The position numbers were made by a program, and so were the translations under genes. Of a DNA stretch of 13,422 nucleotides, positions 12,606-13,422 are shown piece after piece (the stretch's first letter is position 1; each line of letters opens with the position of its first letter). The stretch is from contig CAMAQU010000023.1 in the NCBI GenBank assembly GCA_945860425.1, positions 1 to 13,422 of the forward strand. Reading direction: 5' to 3'. Under the pieces are notes generated by a model. It saw only the letters and a list, made by a program, of their open reading frames with translations. It made no database searches and was not told where the DNA came from. The stretch comes from Sphingomonas paucimobilis. Its GTDB lineage: Bacteria > Pseudomonadota > Alphaproteobacteria > Sphingomonadales > Sphingomonadaceae.

Positions 12606-13166
12606 TTACGACGCGCACCCCTCTTCATCCAACCCACTGCCGATAGTGTGAACAAGTTCAGGGGGTAAATCAAGAATACGTCGCGCAACGGCATAGTCAT
12701 GCCCGGCCCGCAGCATTGCGGCAAAGGCCTTTTCACGCTGCTTTTGATCAGGAACTTCGCGCGAAAACGGCCCGATCCGCCGACGCTTTGCAAAGGCTAT
12801 GGCGGCAGCCTCCTGATCCTGGCGCGCCCCTTCAAGCGCATCATCCATATCTTCGGCTTCAATTCCGGCCGCAGAAAGGGCGTGTTGCACCCGGCGCGGG
12901 CCGTAGCCGCGCCGAGTCATGCCTTGCGCTTTCATATCGGCATAAGCCCGGTCATCGACAAAGTGATTGGCGACCATGGCCGCAACAATGGCTTCAACCG
13001 CGAGAGCTTCTGGGGTTTCTGAATCGGCCCAGCCCCGTTCCCGAAGCTTGCGGCCAAGATAGGATGCCAGCTTCGCGCGCGTTGTCGCATAGCGCCCGAC
13101 ATAGGCCAAAGCCATGTCCCGAAGCTGCGGGCGATCAAGCGGTTTTCGTGCGATTGGATGTGCCAT
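12606..13166 (-). CDS. recX: Regulatory protein RecX
   Basis: 186 residues from the ATG at 13166. RecX binds RecA filaments and limits recombinase and SOS activity. The protein is all-helical, as expected: LRDMALAYVGRYATTRAKLASYLGRKL (about 16-42, helix repeat 1), VEAIVAAMVANHFVDDRAYADMKAQGMTRRGYGPRRVQHAL (central, with the family's D-x-x-YA and GxxRI/V pattern), and a C-terminal repeat AFAAMLRAGHDYAVARRIL. The identification is by this overall repeat layout. The ATG is preferred over the TTG at 13184 because GGAAG lies 7 nt upstream. recA is not in the window. The stop is followed within 18 nt by a run of six T residues (minus strand, 12583-12588) but without a strong stem, so a terminator before the cold-shock gene is only possible. 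Confidence 0.85.
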   Translation of the reverse strand: MAHPIARKPLDRPQLRDMALAYVGRYATTRAKLASYLGRKLRERGWADSETPEALAVEAIVAAMVANHFVDDRAYADMKAQGMTRRGYGPRRVQHALSAAGIEAEDMDDALEGARQDQEAAAIAFAKRRRIGPFSREVPDQKQREKAFAAMLRAGHDYAVARRILDLPPELVHTIGSGLDEEGCAS

Positions 13167-13305
13167 AGGTTTCTTCCGGCCCAATTTGTGCCATAGTCAG
13201 CGGCAATTGGAAATGTTCGCAGGGATGAAGCCGCAAGCTTTATGCCTATTTGGTATCATGAGCGCCTGGCCTGGCCAGTGCCAATTCGTTTTTAGGGGAT
13301 GCACC
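13167..13305. promoter_or_regulatory. Divergent region between recX and the acyl-AMP ligase-like gene
   Basis: 139 bp holding promoters for both directions. No clear LexA-type repeat or good -35/-10 pair was found. A perfect inverted repeat, CTGGCC-T-GGCCAG, lies at 13266-13278, 27 bp before the GTG of the plus-strand gene, and could be an operator or a leader hairpin. An ATG at 13258 in the same frame as that gene would place the repeat inside the coding region. Confidence 0.4.
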
Positions 13306-13422
13306 GTGCAGGACATTCTTGACCGGCCCGCCCCGGCGCTGAGCGCCACTGCAACGCGGGATGATTTGCCCCGGCGTTTTTCAGACTTTGCCACGCTTGG
13401 CGAAGCGCTGGATTATGCGGCA
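13306..13422 (+). CDS. N-terminus of a probable fatty acyl-AMP ligase (AMP-binding enzyme), partial
   Basis: 39 codons, open to the right edge. The N-terminal sequence includes LPRRFSDFATLGEALDYAA, which resembles the start of sphingomonad fatty acyl-AMP ligases (long-chain acyl adenylate-forming enzymes that load acyl carriers). None of the AMP-binding motifs is in the window, so the call rests on this short match from memory. The GTG start is supported by AGGGG at 13294-13298, 7 nt upstream. An in-frame ATG at 13258 would add 16 residues but has no Shine-Dalgarno. It is divergent from recX. Confidence 0.5.
   Translation, partial: MQDILDRPAPALSATATRDDLPRRFSDFATLGEALDYAA

Overview
The window looks like ordinary chromosomal DNA from an alphaproteobacterium, most probably a member of the Sphingomonadales. 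The evidence is the complex I accessory subunit NDUFA12 beside DUF2155, DUF192 and double cold-shock-domain genes, a glutamyl-tRNA synthetase of alphaproteobacterial style, a Sphingomonas-like RecX, and a right-edge gene resembling sphingomonad fatty acyl-AMP ligases. This assignment rests on protein resemblance only. Coding density is very high. No stretch over 300 bases lacks a gene; the longest gaps are about 188, 151 and 139 bp, and all three are divergent promoter regions. I saw no tRNA, rRNA, CRISPR array, insertion sequence, attachment site or phage gene.

Left region, minus strand: nadE, gltX, a small one-pass membrane protein of unknown function, ribD and the first codons of ribE form one compact unit making NAD, Glu-tRNA and riboflavin. 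Divergent from nadE, on the plus strand, is prs, which makes the PRPP used in NAD, nucleotide and histidine synthesis. prs converges on a Tat-exported L,D-transpeptidase-like gene, and a hairpin with a T tract at the junction could end the minus-strand transcript.

Middle: a TonB-dependent siderophore receptor (minus strand) has a good Fur-box candidate in the region it shares with a divergent plus-strand unit. That unit is an orphan ArsC-family reductase, a membrane-anchored alpha/beta hydrolase and aat, the leucyl/phenylalanyl-tRNA-protein transferase.

Right region, minus strand: recX, then a tightly coupled run of a two-domain cold-shock protein, DUF192, NDUFA12 and DUF2155. Two of these junctions are 4-base stop/start overlaps. 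The DUF2155 gene runs 181 bp into the 3' end of convergent aat, the most striking structural oddity here. At the right edge a GTG-initiated gene, probably a fatty acyl-AMP ligase, leaves the window divergently from recX.

I found no convincing new defence, mobile or biosynthetic system. The points of interest are the antiparallel aat/DUF2155 overlap, the iron-regulated divergent region, two uncharacterised envelope proteins tied to conserved operons, and some start-site and leader questions.
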